This document shows, piece by piece, positions 36,400-45,958 of a stretch of DNA of 64,000 nt. The DNA comes from Burkholderia pyrrocinia (lineage in GTDB: Bacteria; Pseudomonadota; Gammaproteobacteria; Burkholderiales; Burkholderiaceae): the NCBI RefSeq assembly GCF_003330765.1, contig NZ_CP024904.1:682001-746000 (forward strand), read 5' to 3'. Each line of letters opens with the position of its first letter. Position 1 is the first letter of the stretch. Below the pieces are notes generated by a model. That model made no database searches, was not told the DNA's origin, and saw nothing but the letters and a program-made list of their open reading frames with translations. The position numbers and the translations under genes were made by a program.

Positions 36400-37605
36400 T
36401 TACGCGCGCGTGTAATCCGACAGGCGCCGCAACATCTCGGCGGAGAAAATGTTCTTCGGCACCATGCAGTGCACACCCTTCGGCGGTTCCGTCTTGTAGA
36501 CGGTACCGGTCTGGTGCGCATACTGCGTGATTCGGAAGCTCCCGGCGACGCTCAGGATGCCGTAGCAATCGACCGCTGCAATGCCGGTGGCCGCGGACAT
36601 CCAGCCGATCGTTTGACGAATGCACGCGACGAGCGCGTCGTCGAGGCTGTCGGCGAACCCGAAGCCGATCCAGTGCTCCGGCGTCTCGGCGATCGGACCG
36701 TTCAGCGATGATCGTTTATGGAGAAGGAACTGGATCCGCATCTCCTCGAACGCGGATTCGATCGACGTCTGATCGACGTTTCCCTCGCCCGACGCCCCCA
36801 TCGAGCCGCCGGTCCATACGCGCGCCCGGGCGACCTGTACGGGCAGAAACACCGAAGTTCCGACGCCGAGCACGGCGCAGTCGAGATTGCCGCCGTAACT
36901 GCCGGCGAAGTTCGCGCTCGTCACACGGTCGCCAGGCGGCTGGGTGCCGAGATAGGCCTGGAACGGCTTCAGGGGAATCTGCACGCCCGGTACGTAAGAT
37001 GCGTAGGTACGCGCGTCATCGAACTTCAGGTAACGAAGGTACGGACCGAAATCGCCCGGCAATGCACCGACGCCCGGTGGCGCGGAATTCCAGCCCCAGT
37101 CGATCGGCTGCATCTTCAACATGCGGCATTCGACGACATCGCCGGGTTCGGCGCCTTCGATCTCGACGGGCCCGATCAACGAAAATGCGCCGTTCGGATA
37201 TTTCTTGCGGATAGGCTCGCGCTCCTTGAATCCCATCCCGTATTTCGCCTCGTTGCCCCAGTTCGTCCACGTGCCGTCGTACCAGACCGTGTCGCCGGAC
37301 CGGATCGAAACCGCTGCCTTGGCGTCCGGTGTCATTTGACCGACCTGCACCGTTTCCCACGACGGCGCGAGCTTCACCGTTTTGCCGCCCGGCAGCACAC
37401 GCATCGTCGATGCGCGCGGCTTCGGGGCTGCCGTTTTCGTTTGCGCGCGCGCCACGCCCGCGAGGCTCGCAGCGATCACGCTGAAGCCGAGCTTCAGCAT
37501 GGTGCGGCGGCATTGCGCCGTCCCTTCGATCGTCACCGCACCGCTCGTCTCCATGTCGCTTGCCGTAGTGCCGGCAGTGTGTTCCATTTCCATGTTGTGT
37601 GTCAT
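36400..37605 (-). CDS. acetamidase/formamidase family protein with Tat-like signal
   Basis: The 401-residue protein has a twin-arginine signal (CRRTMLKLGF, then a hydrophobic stretch ending VARAQ). The mature part matches the FmdA/AmdA family: GDTVWYDGTW, PVEIEGAEPGDVVECRML, FAGSYGGNLDCAVL and GGSMGASGEGN. Family enzymes hydrolyse small amides to acid and ammonia and are usually cytoplasmic, so export is odd. GGAAGACGT precedes ATG at 37605. It is followed by an AAHS transporter and a FAH-family gene, and preceded by a GlcG-like gene. Confidence 0.87.
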   Translation of the reverse strand: MTHNMEMEHTAGTTASDMETSGAVTIEGTAQCRRTMLKLGFSVIAASLAGVARAQTKTAAPKPRASTMRVLPGGKTVKLAPSWETVQVGQMTPDAKAAVSIRSGDTVWYDGTWTNWGNEAKYGMGFKEREPIRKKYPNGAFSLIGPVEIEGAEPGDVVECRMLKMQPIDWGWNSAPPGVGALPGDFGPYLRYLKFDDARTYASYVPGVQIPLKPFQAYLGTQPPGDRVTSANFAGSYGGNLDCAVLGVGTSVFLPVQVARARVWTGGSMGASGEGNVDQTSIESAFEEMRIQFLLHKRSSLNGPIAETPEHWIGFGFADSLDDALVACIRQTIGWMSAATGIAAVDCYGILSVAGSFRITQYAHQTGTVYKTEPPKGVHCMVPKNIFSAEMLRRLSDYTRA

Positions 37606-37641
37606 ACGTCTTCCAGACTTGGTTTTAAAGACAATGCGCGT

Positions 37642-38187
37642 TCAACGCGCGGACTGAGCCCCGAGCCCGGCTATCGCCTTCAGGACCACCTGATCGTCGG
37701 TCTCGGATGGTGCGCCGGCGGCGCCGATCGCGCCGAGCAGATGGCCGTTCATAAAGACGGGAAACGTGCCGCGGCCGGGCAGGAACGGCGCGTAATAGCC
37801 GGCGCCGGACATGTTGCTGTACTCGGACGGATCGTCGCGGTAGCGATGTTCGAGCGTTACGCCGGACTGGCCACCGAGCGCGACCGACGCGAATGCCTTG
37901 CCGCGTGCGAAGTCGATGCTCGAGAAGGACGCGCCGTCCATCCGCGCCGCGGCCAGCAGATGACCGCCGGGGTCGACGACAGCGAAGCCCATCGCCAGGT
38001 GCCGTGCGTTCGCCTCGACGACTGCGAGCGAGAGCAGTTCCTGCGTCTGCGCGTAGCTCAGAACGTAAGTCGGCAGCGCTGCATTGCCGCGTGTGTCGTC
38101 GGCGAACGAGGTGTGTATCCCGCCGGCGAATCCGATCCCGACAATTACCCACTGCAACAGCCACCGAACCCGTAACCTGACTTTCAC
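37642..38187 (-). CDS. GlcG/HbpS-family exported protein
   Basis: About 181 residues with an N-terminal signal peptide (LLQWVIVGIGFAGG, then HTSFA). The mature segment SLAVVEANARHLAMGFAVVDPGGHLLAAARMDGA ends a GlcG-type fold, and FMNGHLLGAIGAAGAP closes it. Members bind heme or small ligands; a function in this cluster is unknown. GTG at 38187 has GGAG 6 bases upstream; ATG at 38193 and GTG at 38211 are alternatives. The next gene starts 36 bases on, so they share an operon. Confidence 0.85.
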   Translation of the reverse strand: MKVRLRVRWLLQWVIVGIGFAGGIHTSFADDTRGNAALPTYVLSYAQTQELLSLAVVEANARHLAMGFAVVDPGGHLLAAARMDGASFSSIDFARGKAFASVALGGQSGVTLEHRYRDDPSEYSNMSGAGYYAPFLPGRGTFPVFMNGHLLGAIGAAGAPSETDDQVVLKAIAGLGAQSAR

Positions 38188-38330
38188 TTCCATCTCCCGA
38201 TTCCGCTTCACCCTGTACGCACGAGTCCCAGCGTACGTCCGGTCGAGCCGCGCAACCTGACCATCCAGCCTCGTGATTTACCTTCGCGTCCGATAATTCA
38301 AATTCACGCAGCAGCGGATGAGCGATGCTC

Positions 38331-38361
38331 AAAAAAAGCCGCGGGAGGCCTCTTCCCGCGG
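38331..38361 (-). terminator. Rho-independent terminator on the minus strand
   Basis: The minus strand shows an 8-bp stem CCGCGGGA/TCCCGCGG with a 7-nt loop and then a run of seven T. It lies just after the stop of the beta-propeller gene, and it separates that transcription unit from the GlcG-acetamidase operon. Confidence 0.85.
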
Positions 38362-38382
38362 AAAACCACCACACTGGAGTCG

Positions 38383-39513
38383 TTATTCCGTCGCGAACAC
38401 CGCGACACCTGTTCCCGGGAACTGCGCGGAGGACCCGGCACCGTACGGAACGAAAACGTGATGCGACGCGCCATCGACTGCGACCGAATGCGAGAACTTG
38501 CCGGTCGGAACGATCGCGACGAGGTTGCGAGTGCTGGCGTCGATGATCCCGAGAGAGGAATCGAACTTCGCATCCTTTGCGCCAACCCGCGATACGTTGT
38601 CCGTCGAGTGGTGGCCGCCGGCGAGGAAGTAGCGGTTCGAAACCGGGTCGTAGACCACCTCGTCGGCACCGCCGAACGGCACTTGCGCGAGCGGCGTACC
38701 GTTCGTCCGGTCGATGATCAACGTCGTCTGCTTGCCGCCTTCATCGGGATCGCAGCCGATCAGCGCATCGTTGCCCGGTCCGAGCGCGATGCCGCTCGGG
38801 CTTCCGCAGCCCTTCAGCTTCAGCGCGGCCTGAATGATCGGCTTGCCTTCGAGCACCGACTTCACCGGAATCAGATCGACCTCGCCCTTGGGGTTGGCTT
38901 TCGTCCCGTCGTTGTTCAGCACGAAGTTGTCGTTCTTCGGGTCGAACTCGCACGCCTCGAGCCCGGTCGAATCCGCGAGCGGCATCTTCGCGATCACCGA
39001 ATGCGTGTCGGTATTGATGAAGGTCACGAACGGGGGCTGCTCGGCGCCGCTCGAGAACATCGCGACATGGTGCTTCGGGTCGAGACAGCCTTCGTCCGCG
39101 CGAATGCCGGACGAGCTGACCTCGATGCGCTTGACGAGCTGCTTCGCAGCGACGTCGATCACCTTCACCGAGTTCACGTCGCCGACGTACACCTGCGACG
39201 TGCCGGGAATCGGCAGCACGCCCGACGGTCCCGACTTGTCGTGCGTCGGACCGATGCCGGCAAAGTCGGCCTTGATCCGGTCGCGCAGCGTCATCGTCTT
39301 TGCATCGAATACGTCGAGCGTCCCGTTCGCTCCATCAGCGAGGTAATAGGTGCCATCCAACGCTGCGCTGATATCGAAGCCGAACGGCTTTTCGCTCGTG
39401 ACCGGAATGGTCGCAAGCAACTTCGGGCCGCCACCCGCGGCGTCGGCGCCCCACGCGACAGCGGCAGCCGCCGTCAGGCTCATCATCGCGAATGCGCAAT
39501 AGATTCGTTTCAT
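38383..39513 (-). CDS. exported beta-propeller protein (YVTN-type repeats)
   Basis: The 376-residue protein has a signal peptide ending VAWGADA. The rest is a series of about six beta-propeller blades with repeating patterns such as TSQVYVGDVNSVKVIDV and SGIALGPGNDALIGCD. This resembles periplasmic YVTN/SMP-30-like propellers. No catalytic motif is visible, so it may bind ligand or act as a redox-independent scaffold. AGGAGGAG lies before ATG at 39513. The gene ends in a strong terminator, and the porin gene lies 101 bases upstream on the same strand, so they may share a unit. Confidence 0.82.
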   Translation of the reverse strand: MKRIYCAFAMMSLTAAAAVAWGADAAGGGPKLLATIPVTSEKPFGFDISAALDGTYYLADGANGTLDVFDAKTMTLRDRIKADFAGIGPTHDKSGPSGVLPIPGTSQVYVGDVNSVKVIDVAAKQLVKRIEVSSSGIRADEGCLDPKHHVAMFSSGAEQPPFVTFINTDTHSVIAKMPLADSTGLEACEFDPKNDNFVLNNDGTKANPKGEVDLIPVKSVLEGKPIIQAALKLKGCGSPSGIALGPGNDALIGCDPDEGGKQTTLIIDRTNGTPLAQVPFGGADEVVYDPVSNRYFLAGGHHSTDNVSRVGAKDAKFDSSLGIIDASTRNLVAIVPTGKFSHSVAVDGASHHVFVPYGAGSSAQFPGTGVAVFATE

Positions 39514-39614
39514 TTTCAACTCCTCCTGGTATTTATCGATTGCCCCGGTACGACCCGGGACATAGCCCCTTGCGGCCCGCCGACACCCTGTCGGCAGCAC
39601 GGCGCGCAATGCGG

Positions 39615-40727
39615 TCAGAACGTGTGTGCGAGGCCGATCCGGATGTCCGCCTGATGGCCGGTCGGCGCCGGCGCAAAGCTTGCGCCGATCACCGCATCCA
39701 CTCCCGCCGATGCCTTCAGGTAATCGGACGACAGGTAGACCGTCGTGCGCTTCGACAGCGAATACAACGCCGCGGCCGTTACCTGGTTCCACGCGTGCGC
39801 TTCAAAGCTTGTGTGCTGATAGCCGCCGACGAGCTGGAACGCGGGCGTCACCTGCCACGTTGCACCGCCCTCGTAAACATTCATGACCGACTTCGCGTCC
39901 TGGAACTTCAGGACCGTATTGGTGTAGTCCGCGTACAGCGTGACGTCGCCGATCGCATACGACCCGCCGACGCCGAGCGTGCCGAGCGAGCGGATCTGGA
40001 AGGACGGTGCGGTGTCGGTGACGCTGTCGCCCGACCCGGTCGCCACCGAAAGCCCGAAGAACGAATGCACCCCGATCTGCGCGTACGGATCGATCGTCGG
40101 CGTTGCGACAAACGTGTACATGGTCGCGAGCGTCAACGGCCCGTTCGTGTACTGCAAGCCAGCGCTCCAGCCGCTGCCGTCGTGGAAGCTGCCGGGAGTA
40201 TTGCTGAACCCGTACATCGCGCCGAACTGGAATCCGCCCCACGTCGGGCTCATGTACTTGATCGAGTTCGACAGCCGGTCGTTGTTCGTACGGTCGAAGT
40301 CGCCGAGGTGAATCGCATAACCGCTGCCGGCCGAACTGACGTTGAGCGGCGCCAGGAATTCGGCAGTGAAGTCGAACTGCTTGCCCAGCGTGATCATCCC
40401 GTAGGGCGTCTGTACGCCGACATACGCCTGTTGCCCGAACAACGTGTTGGGCTGATTCAGCTGCCCGTTGTTCAGGTTGTACAGCGACGACAGCTTGAAT
40501 ATCGCCCGGTTACCGCCGCCCAGGTCTTCCGCGCCCGACATGATCCAGAGGTTCGGGAACAACACGCCGCTGTCCATCTTGAAGTTGTGATGCCCGCCTT
40601 CGTTCGTCACGTAAGTCAGGCCGTTGTCGATCTTCCCGGAGAGCGTGATGCTGCTCTGCGCGAAAGTCGATCCGCTCAACGCGACGCCGATCAGTGCCGC
40701 GATCGCTGTTTTCTTTATCTCCACCAC
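39615..40727 (-). CDS. Gram-negative porin
   Basis: The 370-residue protein has a signal peptide ending STFAQ, then SSITLSGKIDNGLTYV, as in Burkholderia porins. It ends in RIGLAHTF, the usual C-terminal aromatic signature. The GTG at 40727, with GGAGGGG upstream, is the start. It may be part of the same substrate-uptake layout as the ABC importer, whose genes lie upstream on the same strand, but a gap of 267 bases separates them. Confidence 0.94.
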   Translation of the reverse strand: MVEIKKTAIAALIGVALSGSTFAQSSITLSGKIDNGLTYVTNEGGHHNFKMDSGVLFPNLWIMSGAEDLGGGNRAIFKLSSLYNLNNGQLNQPNTLFGQQAYVGVQTPYGMITLGKQFDFTAEFLAPLNVSSAGSGYAIHLGDFDRTNNDRLSNSIKYMSPTWGGFQFGAMYGFSNTPGSFHDGSGWSAGLQYTNGPLTLATMYTFVATPTIDPYAQIGVHSFFGLSVATGSGDSVTDTAPSFQIRSLGTLGVGGSYAIGDVTLYADYTNTVLKFQDAKSVMNVYEGGATWQVTPAFQLVGGYQHTSFEAHAWNQVTAAALYSLSKRTTVYLSSDYLKASAGVDAVIGASFAPAPTGHQADIRIGLAHTF

Positions 40728-40994
40728 TGTCTACCCCTCCATTTCAGTCTTTTGATACCGGATGCGTACGAATGGAATGTCTTATTTAATCTGTATAACT
40801 AATTATTGCCAGGGTCATTTCAAAAGCCAAAGGTTACGGAAGCCGATCTGATTTACCGCCTGAACCGGATCGTGCGATGCCGATCACCTGAAGCTCATGT
40901 TAAGGACACTTCGGTCGGGAACCGTCGCCGAAGAGTCCCGTCGCTTGTCAAATCGTCTCTTTGTTTTCGTCGGGCAGGCCTTGCTTCGGGGCCG

Positions 40995-42002
40995 TCAGCC
41001 GACCTTCTCGGCATGCCGACGACCGAGCGCGTCGGTGAGCACCGCCACCAGGAGCACCACGCCGACGACAAGCGGCTGCAGGCTTGCATCGAGATTCAGC
41101 AGGTTCATCCCGTCGATGACGAGCGCCAGCGTCAGGCAGCCAAGCAGCGTGCCGAGCAAGGTGCCGGTTCCGCCGAAAAGCGAAGCACCGCCGATCAGGA
41201 TTGCCGCGATCGCGGGCAGCAGAATCGGATCGCCCATCGCCGAATCCGCCGCATTCACGCGCGCGAGATAAACCACGGCGGCAATCCCGGCCATCAGGCC
41301 GCTGATCGTGTAGACCGCAATTCGCCGTCGGCGCACCGGTATCCCGGACAGGCGCGCGACCTCCGGATTGGCCCCGATCGCATAGATCTCACGACCGATG
41401 TTGAGGCGCGCGGTGATGATCGAACCGACGATCAGCACGAGCAACATCATGTAGACGGGGATCGGCACGCCCCACCAGAACCCGGTGCCGAGGGCGCGAA
41501 AGCCGGCCGGGAAGCCGAAGATCTCGTTTCCGCCCATGTAGTGAAAAGCGATGCCCTGCACGACCCAGAGCATCCCGTAGGTCGCGAGGAACGGCGGCAG
41601 CCGTAGCAGCGTAACCGCCAGGCCGTTCAGAAGCCCGATCAACGCCCCGCACGACATCGACACTGCAACCGCCAGCCACGGCGAGACGCCGGCTTTCATC
41701 GCGCCGGCTGCCAGACACGCCGAAAGGGTGAGATTCGCGGCAATGGACAAATCGAACCCGCCGGACAGGATCACGATCGTGAGGCCCGACGCCAGCAGGA
41801 ACATCAGGCTGGCCTGCCGCAGCACGTTCAGCAGGTTGCCGGACGTTGCGAAGCTGTCGGACGCGAACGCGAGCACGAAGGCAATGACGCAGACAAATAC
41901 GGCGCGACCGATCAGCGCATTCGCATCGTCGGAAAGCCGGCTGCGGCGCTCAAGGCCCATGACACGTGCCACCGCAAACGGAGATTGATTCCGGGTATTC
42001 AT
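40995..42002 (-). CDS. sugar ABC transporter permease (RbsC-like)
   Basis: The 335-residue permease has about nine hydrophobic helices and the RbsC/XylH signature: LASGLTIVILSGGFDLSIAA in the first half and the cytoplasmic-loop motif YAIGANPEVARLSGI in the second. It forms the inner membrane pore of a sugar-type importer with the permease gene just upstream. The start ATG overlaps that gene's stop (ATGA). Its stop is followed by the 267-base gap before the porin. Confidence 0.93.
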   Translation of the reverse strand: MNTRNQSPFAVARVMGLERRSRLSDDANALIGRAVFVCVIAFVLAFASDSFATSGNLLNVLRQASLMFLLASGLTIVILSGGFDLSIAANLTLSACLAAGAMKAGVSPWLAVAVSMSCGALIGLLNGLAVTLLRLPPFLATYGMLWVVQGIAFHYMGGNEIFGFPAGFRALGTGFWWGVPIPVYMMLLVLIVGSIITARLNIGREIYAIGANPEVARLSGIPVRRRRIAVYTISGLMAGIAAVVYLARVNAADSAMGDPILLPAIAAILIGGASLFGGTGTLLGTLLGCLTLALVIDGMNLLNLDASLQPLVVGVVLLVAVLTDALGRRHAEKVG

Positions 42003-42979
42003 GCTTGCACTCCTGCGACGCGAGATTTCCGGACACTATCGATGACGACGACCGCGAGAACCAGCAAACCGATCGTCACCACCTGCAGCGACGATTCGAT
42101 TCCAACCAGGTTGAGTGCATTGCGAAGCACGCCGATCGTCAACACGCCGATCGCCGTGCCGGGCAACCACCCTTCGCCGCGCTCGAACGACGTGCCGCCG
42201 AGAACGACTGCCGCGATTGCGTCGAACTCCATGCCGATCGCGGCATTCGGCTCTGCCGCGTTCATACGTCCGACGAGCAGCAGCGAAGCCAGGCCCGCGA
42301 ACAGACCGGCCATCACGTAGATCGCGACGTGATAGAACCGGGTGCGGACACCCGCCAGCGTGAGGGCGTCGCGGTTGCCGCCGATCGCGAACACGTAAGT
42401 GCCGAACCGGGTGTGATAGAGAAGCAGATGCGTGACGGCGTATGCCGCGAGCGCGCAGGCAATCGGGAATGGAATACCGAGTACCGACGACGCGTAAAGC
42501 GCGCCGATGGCAGGATTCGCGACGACCACCGCGTTGCCGTCGGTCATCACGAGCGCAACACCGTGCGCGACGCCGAGCGTGCCAAGCGTCACGACGAACG
42601 GCGGCAGGCCCAATCGCGCGACGAGCGTGCCGTTCAGCAAGCCGATCGCGATACCGACTGCCGCGGCCGCGCCAAGCGCGGCACCGATGCCGGTGCCTGC
42701 GCCGAGCGACTGCGCGAATACGATGCCGCAGAGGCTCAGCAACGCGCCGACCGACAAGTCCAGCCCCTCGCTCAAAATCACCAGGGTCATCGGCATCGCG
42801 ATCATCACGAGGATCGTGATCTGGAGACCGATGTCGACCAGATTCGCGCGCGACGCGAAACCCTGTACGCCGAGCGCCGCTGCCCCCACCAACGCGACAC
42901 TTGCCCACACGATCGAAGGCAACGGCCGTTTGCGCCGCGCCGCCGGATTCCTGCCGTTACGTTTCGTTTCAACCGACAT
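41999..42979 (-). CDS. sugar ABC transporter permease (RbsC-like), second copy
   Basis: About 326 residues. AMPMTLVILSEGLDLSVGALLSL and the loop motif FAIGGNRDALTLAGV mark the RbsC family. GGAGG lies before ATG at 42979, two bases after the ATPase stop, and its own stop overlaps the next permease start (ATGA). Two different permeases beside one ATPase imply a heterodimeric pore, as in AraH- or LsrCD-type systems, rather than a homodimer. Confidence 0.92.
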   Translation of the reverse strand: MSVETKRNGRNPAARRKRPLPSIVWASVALVGAAALGVQGFASRANLVDIGLQITILVMIAMPMTLVILSEGLDLSVGALLSLCGIVFAQSLGAGTGIGAALGAAAAVGIAIGLLNGTLVARLGLPPFVVTLGTLGVAHGVALVMTDGNAVVVANPAIGALYASSVLGIPFPIACALAAYAVTHLLLYHTRFGTYVFAIGGNRDALTLAGVRTRFYHVAIYVMAGLFAGLASLLLVGRMNAAEPNAAIGMEFDAIAAVVLGGTSFERGEGWLPGTAIGVLTIGVLRNALNLVGIESSLQVVTIGLLVLAVVVIDSVRKSRVAGVQA

Positions 42980-42981
42980 CG

Positions 42982-44487
42982 TCAACCTCCGTGCATTGCC
43001 AGACCCAGAATGCTTTCTTCGCTCAACTGTTCCCGCTGCAGCTCGCCTGAAATCGCGCCGCCGCGCATCACATATGCGCGGTCGCAAACATGCACGATCT
43101 CCGACAGCTCCGAGCTGATCAGCAGGACGGCCGCGCCCTCCTCGACAAGCCTCTCGATCAGGTTGAAGATCTCGGTCTTCGCGCCGATATCGATCCCGCG
43201 CGTCGGCTCGTCAAAGATGTACAGGCGACACTCGGCACGGAGCCACTTGCCGATCACGATCTTCTGCTGGTTGCCTCCGCTCAGGTTGCGTACGCGTTTC
43301 GCCGGATCTCCCGGTGCGATCCGCAGCATGTCGATCAGGTCGCGCGTCGCGCGCCTTGCGCGGGCCGGCTGATACCAGCCTTTCGGGAACAGGTGCCACA
43401 GGCTCGAAACGAGCAGGTTTTCGTGCACCGAGCGGCGCAGTGCGAGACCTTCCTGCTTGCGATTTTCCGGAATCAGGCCGACGCCGCGTTTGACGACCTC
43501 GTGCGGGCCGCCCGGCACCGATTTGCCGAAGATCTCGATGCGCCCGCCCTGGATCGGGTCGGCGCCCATCACCGCGCGCGCGACCTCCGTCCTCCCGGCG
43601 CCGACCAGGCCCGACAATCCGACGATCTCCCCGCACCGCACCTGCAGGTCGACCCCGTTCACGCCGGTCGACGTCGTCAGGTCGCGCACGTCGAGCGCAA
43701 TCTCGCCGGATGGGCCGAAATAGCGGCGCTGATAGACAGCGCCGACCTTGCGCCCGACCATCAGCGCAATCAACTGATCGGGGGTGGCATCGCCGGCCGG
43801 CATCGAGGTGACAAGATGGCCGTCACGCAGGACGGTCACGCGATCGCCGAGATCGAACACCTCCTTCATCCGATGCGAGATGTAGACGATCGCAACGCCA
43901 GCGTCGCGCAGGCGATGCACGACCGTGAACAGTGCGTCGGCTTCCCGGTCGGAGATAGCCGCGGTCGGCTCGTCCATCACGAGCACGCGCGCGTCGTGCG
44001 ACAGCGCCTTCGCGATTTCGACCATCTGCTGCTGCGCAACGCCAAGGTCCGCCGCATGGGTTCGCGTGTCGTACGCTAGCCCGAGCTGCATCAACACGGC
44101 GGCGGCATCCGAATGCATGCGCCGGTGATCGACGAGGCCGAAGCGGTTGCGAGGCTCGCGGCCGAGATAGATGTTCTGCGCGATCGACAGATGCGGCACG
44201 AGCGAGAACTCCTGGAAAATCACCGCAATACCCAGACGCTTCGCATCGGCGGGCGATTCGATCACGACCGGCATGCCGTCGTATCGGATCTCGCCGCTAT
44301 CGGCGCGGTAAGCGCCGAACAACACCTTCATCAGCGACGATTTCCCGGCGCCGTTCTCGCCGAGCAGCATGTGCACTTCGCCCGGATAGAGCGTGAGGTC
44401 GACGTCGGTCAGCGCAGCCACGCCAGGAAAACGCTTGCAGATCTTGCATAGTTCGAGACGCGGAACGCGCTCGTTCGAGGTTTCCAT
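42982..44487 (-). CDS. sugar ABC transporter ATPase (RbsA/MglA type, two domains)
   Basis: The product has 501 residues with two ATPase halves. The first has Walker A GENGAGKS (43-50), a degenerate signature LGVAQQQM and Walker B VLVMDEP. The second has a degenerate Walker A LVGAGRTE, an intact signature LSGGNQQK and Walker B IFDEPTRGID. This duplicated, partly degenerate pattern is typical of carbohydrate importers. GGAG before ATG at 44487 sets the start. It powers the two permeases encoded just downstream. Confidence 0.94.
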   Translation of the reverse strand: METSNERVPRLELCKICKRFPGVAALTDVDLTLYPGEVHMLLGENGAGKSSLMKVLFGAYRADSGEIRYDGMPVVIESPADAKRLGIAVIFQEFSLVPHLSIAQNIYLGREPRNRFGLVDHRRMHSDAAAVLMQLGLAYDTRTHAADLGVAQQQMVEIAKALSHDARVLVMDEPTAAISDREADALFTVVHRLRDAGVAIVYISHRMKEVFDLGDRVTVLRDGHLVTSMPAGDATPDQLIALMVGRKVGAVYQRRYFGPSGEIALDVRDLTTSTGVNGVDLQVRCGEIVGLSGLVGAGRTEVARAVMGADPIQGGRIEIFGKSVPGGPHEVVKRGVGLIPENRKQEGLALRRSVHENLLVSSLWHLFPKGWYQPARARRATRDLIDMLRIAPGDPAKRVRNLSGGNQQKIVIGKWLRAECRLYIFDEPTRGIDIGAKTEIFNLIERLVEEGAAVLLISSELSEIVHVCDRAYVMRGGAISGELQREQLSEESILGLAMHGG

Positions 44488-44578
44488 GTTCATCTCCATG
44501 GTGCTGTTCGGCGGACAGCCGCGCGTCATGCGACCGCCGGGGCGCCGCACCGCGATACGGCCCGCCCGGCCGCCCGCG

Positions 44579-45589
44579 TCACTTGCTGGCCACGTCGTTC
44601 CACGCCGGGCACTGACGCTGATCGCCCGGTAGCTCGAACGGTGCGTAGTTCGTCTTGTCGATCACGATGCCCTTGATGAGCACCGTATCGGGCACGGGCT
44701 CCTTCCGCAGCGTGCGGACCGCGGCCATCGTCGCGATGCAACCCATCTTGAAACCGTTGAATTCGGCGGTCGCAAGCAAGCGCCCTTCCTTGATCGCCTT
44801 GATCGATTCAGGCACGCCGCCGATGCCGACGACCTTCACCTGCTTCTGGCCCGCAGCCTCGAGGGCTTCGATCGCGCCCATCGCCATGACGTCGGCGGCC
44901 GCCAGCACGCCGTCGATCTTCGGATTCGACTGGATCAGGTTCTCCATCACCTGCAGCGCCTGCAGCCGCTGATAGTTCGCCGGCTGCGACGCAAGCAGGT
45001 GAATGTTCGGGAATTCCTGAAGGGCCTTCTTGAACCCGCGTTCGCGCTCGTCACTTGTCGTCGAGCCTTTCACGCCTTCGAGGATCACGACATTGCCCTT
45101 GCCGCCGAGACTCTTGAACAGGTATCGCGCGACGTCGAGACCGAGGTTGTAGTCGTCCGCGACGACGACCGAAGAGAACTTTCCACCCGCCACGCGATCG
45201 TTGTAGTTGACGACCGGAATGCCGATCGCGTTGATCTTCTGGATCGCGGGTACGACGCCGTGCGGATTCACACCCATGAACAGCACGGCGCTCGGCTTCT
45301 TCACGCCAACGTCCTCCAGCTCGCTCAGTTGCTCGCCGAGATCATTCGGGCGCGTCGGTGCGTAGTGGGTGACCGACACGCCGAGCAGCTTCGCCTCGGC
45401 ATCGACGCCAGCGTGAACGAGCGCGAAATGCGGATCGACCTGGTTCTTGTAGAAGGCGGCGATCGTCTCGCTTGCCGCAAGCGCGTTCGCACCATGGAAG
45501 ATGCCGATCGCCGCCGCGCACACGGCGACGATGCACGTCGCGGTCCGCCTGCGCTCCAGCTGCCGTTCAGGTTTATGGTTCGTATCCAT
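44579..45589 (-). CDS. sugar ABC transporter periplasmic binding protein
   Basis: The 336-residue protein has a signal peptide (to about LAASE) and the type I periplasmic binding fold of the RbsB family: FMGVNPHGVVPAIQKINAIGIPVVNYND, DYNLGLDVARYLF, LEGVKGSTTSDERERGF and GVLAAADVMAMGAIEAL. It captures the substrate and delivers it to the permeases. AGGAG lies 7 bases before ATG at 45589. A perfect 14-bp palindrome lies about 70 bases upstream of the start and probably binds the divergent LacI protein. The ligand may be a cyclitol or aromatic glycoside. Confidence 0.93.
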   Translation of the reverse strand: MDTNHKPERQLERRRTATCIVAVCAAAIGIFHGANALAASETIAAFYKNQVDPHFALVHAGVDAEAKLLGVSVTHYAPTRPNDLGEQLSELEDVGVKKPSAVLFMGVNPHGVVPAIQKINAIGIPVVNYNDRVAGGKFSSVVVADDYNLGLDVARYLFKSLGGKGNVVILEGVKGSTTSDERERGFKKALQEFPNIHLLASQPANYQRLQALQVMENLIQSNPKIDGVLAAADVMAMGAIEALEAAGQKQVKVVGIGGVPESIKAIKEGRLLATAEFNGFKMGCIATMAAVRTLRKEPVPDTVLIKGIVIDKTNYAPFELPGDQRQCPAWNDVASK

Positions 45590-45657
45590 CCACTGACTCC
45601 TGTCCATCGTTCACATTGGCCATGTCGCTTTCCGCCATGGCATCCCGGGCAACACCG

Positions 45658-45671
45658 TGCAACCGTTTGCA
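45658..45671. promoter_or_regulatory. LacI-type operator TGCAACCGTTTGCA
   Basis: This 14-bp palindrome with half-site TGCAA is found before the ABC importer. The same 14 bases occur at 51112-51125 before the dioxygenase operon. The adjacent LacI gene is the obvious candidate ligand. The site lies 69-82 bases before the binding-protein start. Confidence 0.75.
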
Positions 45672-45819
45672 TAAATCGTGATAAAAAAACATGTAACGAA
45701 TCGGCGTCACATGTCACCCCTTTTCAATCAACCCTCATAATTTTCCGAGATTTTGTCTGCCTGACCGCCAATGGCTTCCCCCGCTTCGGACGGCTGTATC
45801 GTTCGTACGGCTTGTTTCA

Positions 45820-45833
45820 TGCAAACGTGTGCA
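45820..45833. promoter_or_regulatory. LacI-type operator TGCAAACGTGTGCA
   Basis: This is a second palindromic site with the same half-sites (TGCA ... TGCA), close to the LacI gene. It differs from the consensus at positions 6 and 10. It could mediate autoregulation, or a loop with the site at 45658. Confidence 0.65.
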
Positions 45834-45958
45834 TATCCTACCCAAGCGAATTTCCCTGTCAATGAGGTTTAGTGCTGAAAACATTAGGGTTTTACCTGCA
45901 ACATTGATCGCAACCCATTGCATCGATACAATCAAATCCCTATTCATCAGCAGGTTCC

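Larger units (their letters stand above)
45590..45958. other. divergent promoter region of the ABC importer and LacI genes
   Basis: These 369 bases hold both divergent promoters and two LacI-type operators (45658-45671 and 45820-45833). The region is A/T richer than its neighbours. No coding potential was seen. Confidence 0.7.

Noticed and set aside
38458..39654. Plus-strand frame of about 400 codons opposite the beta-propeller gene
   Set aside because: No signal, motif or ribosome site; the minus-strand gene has all three.
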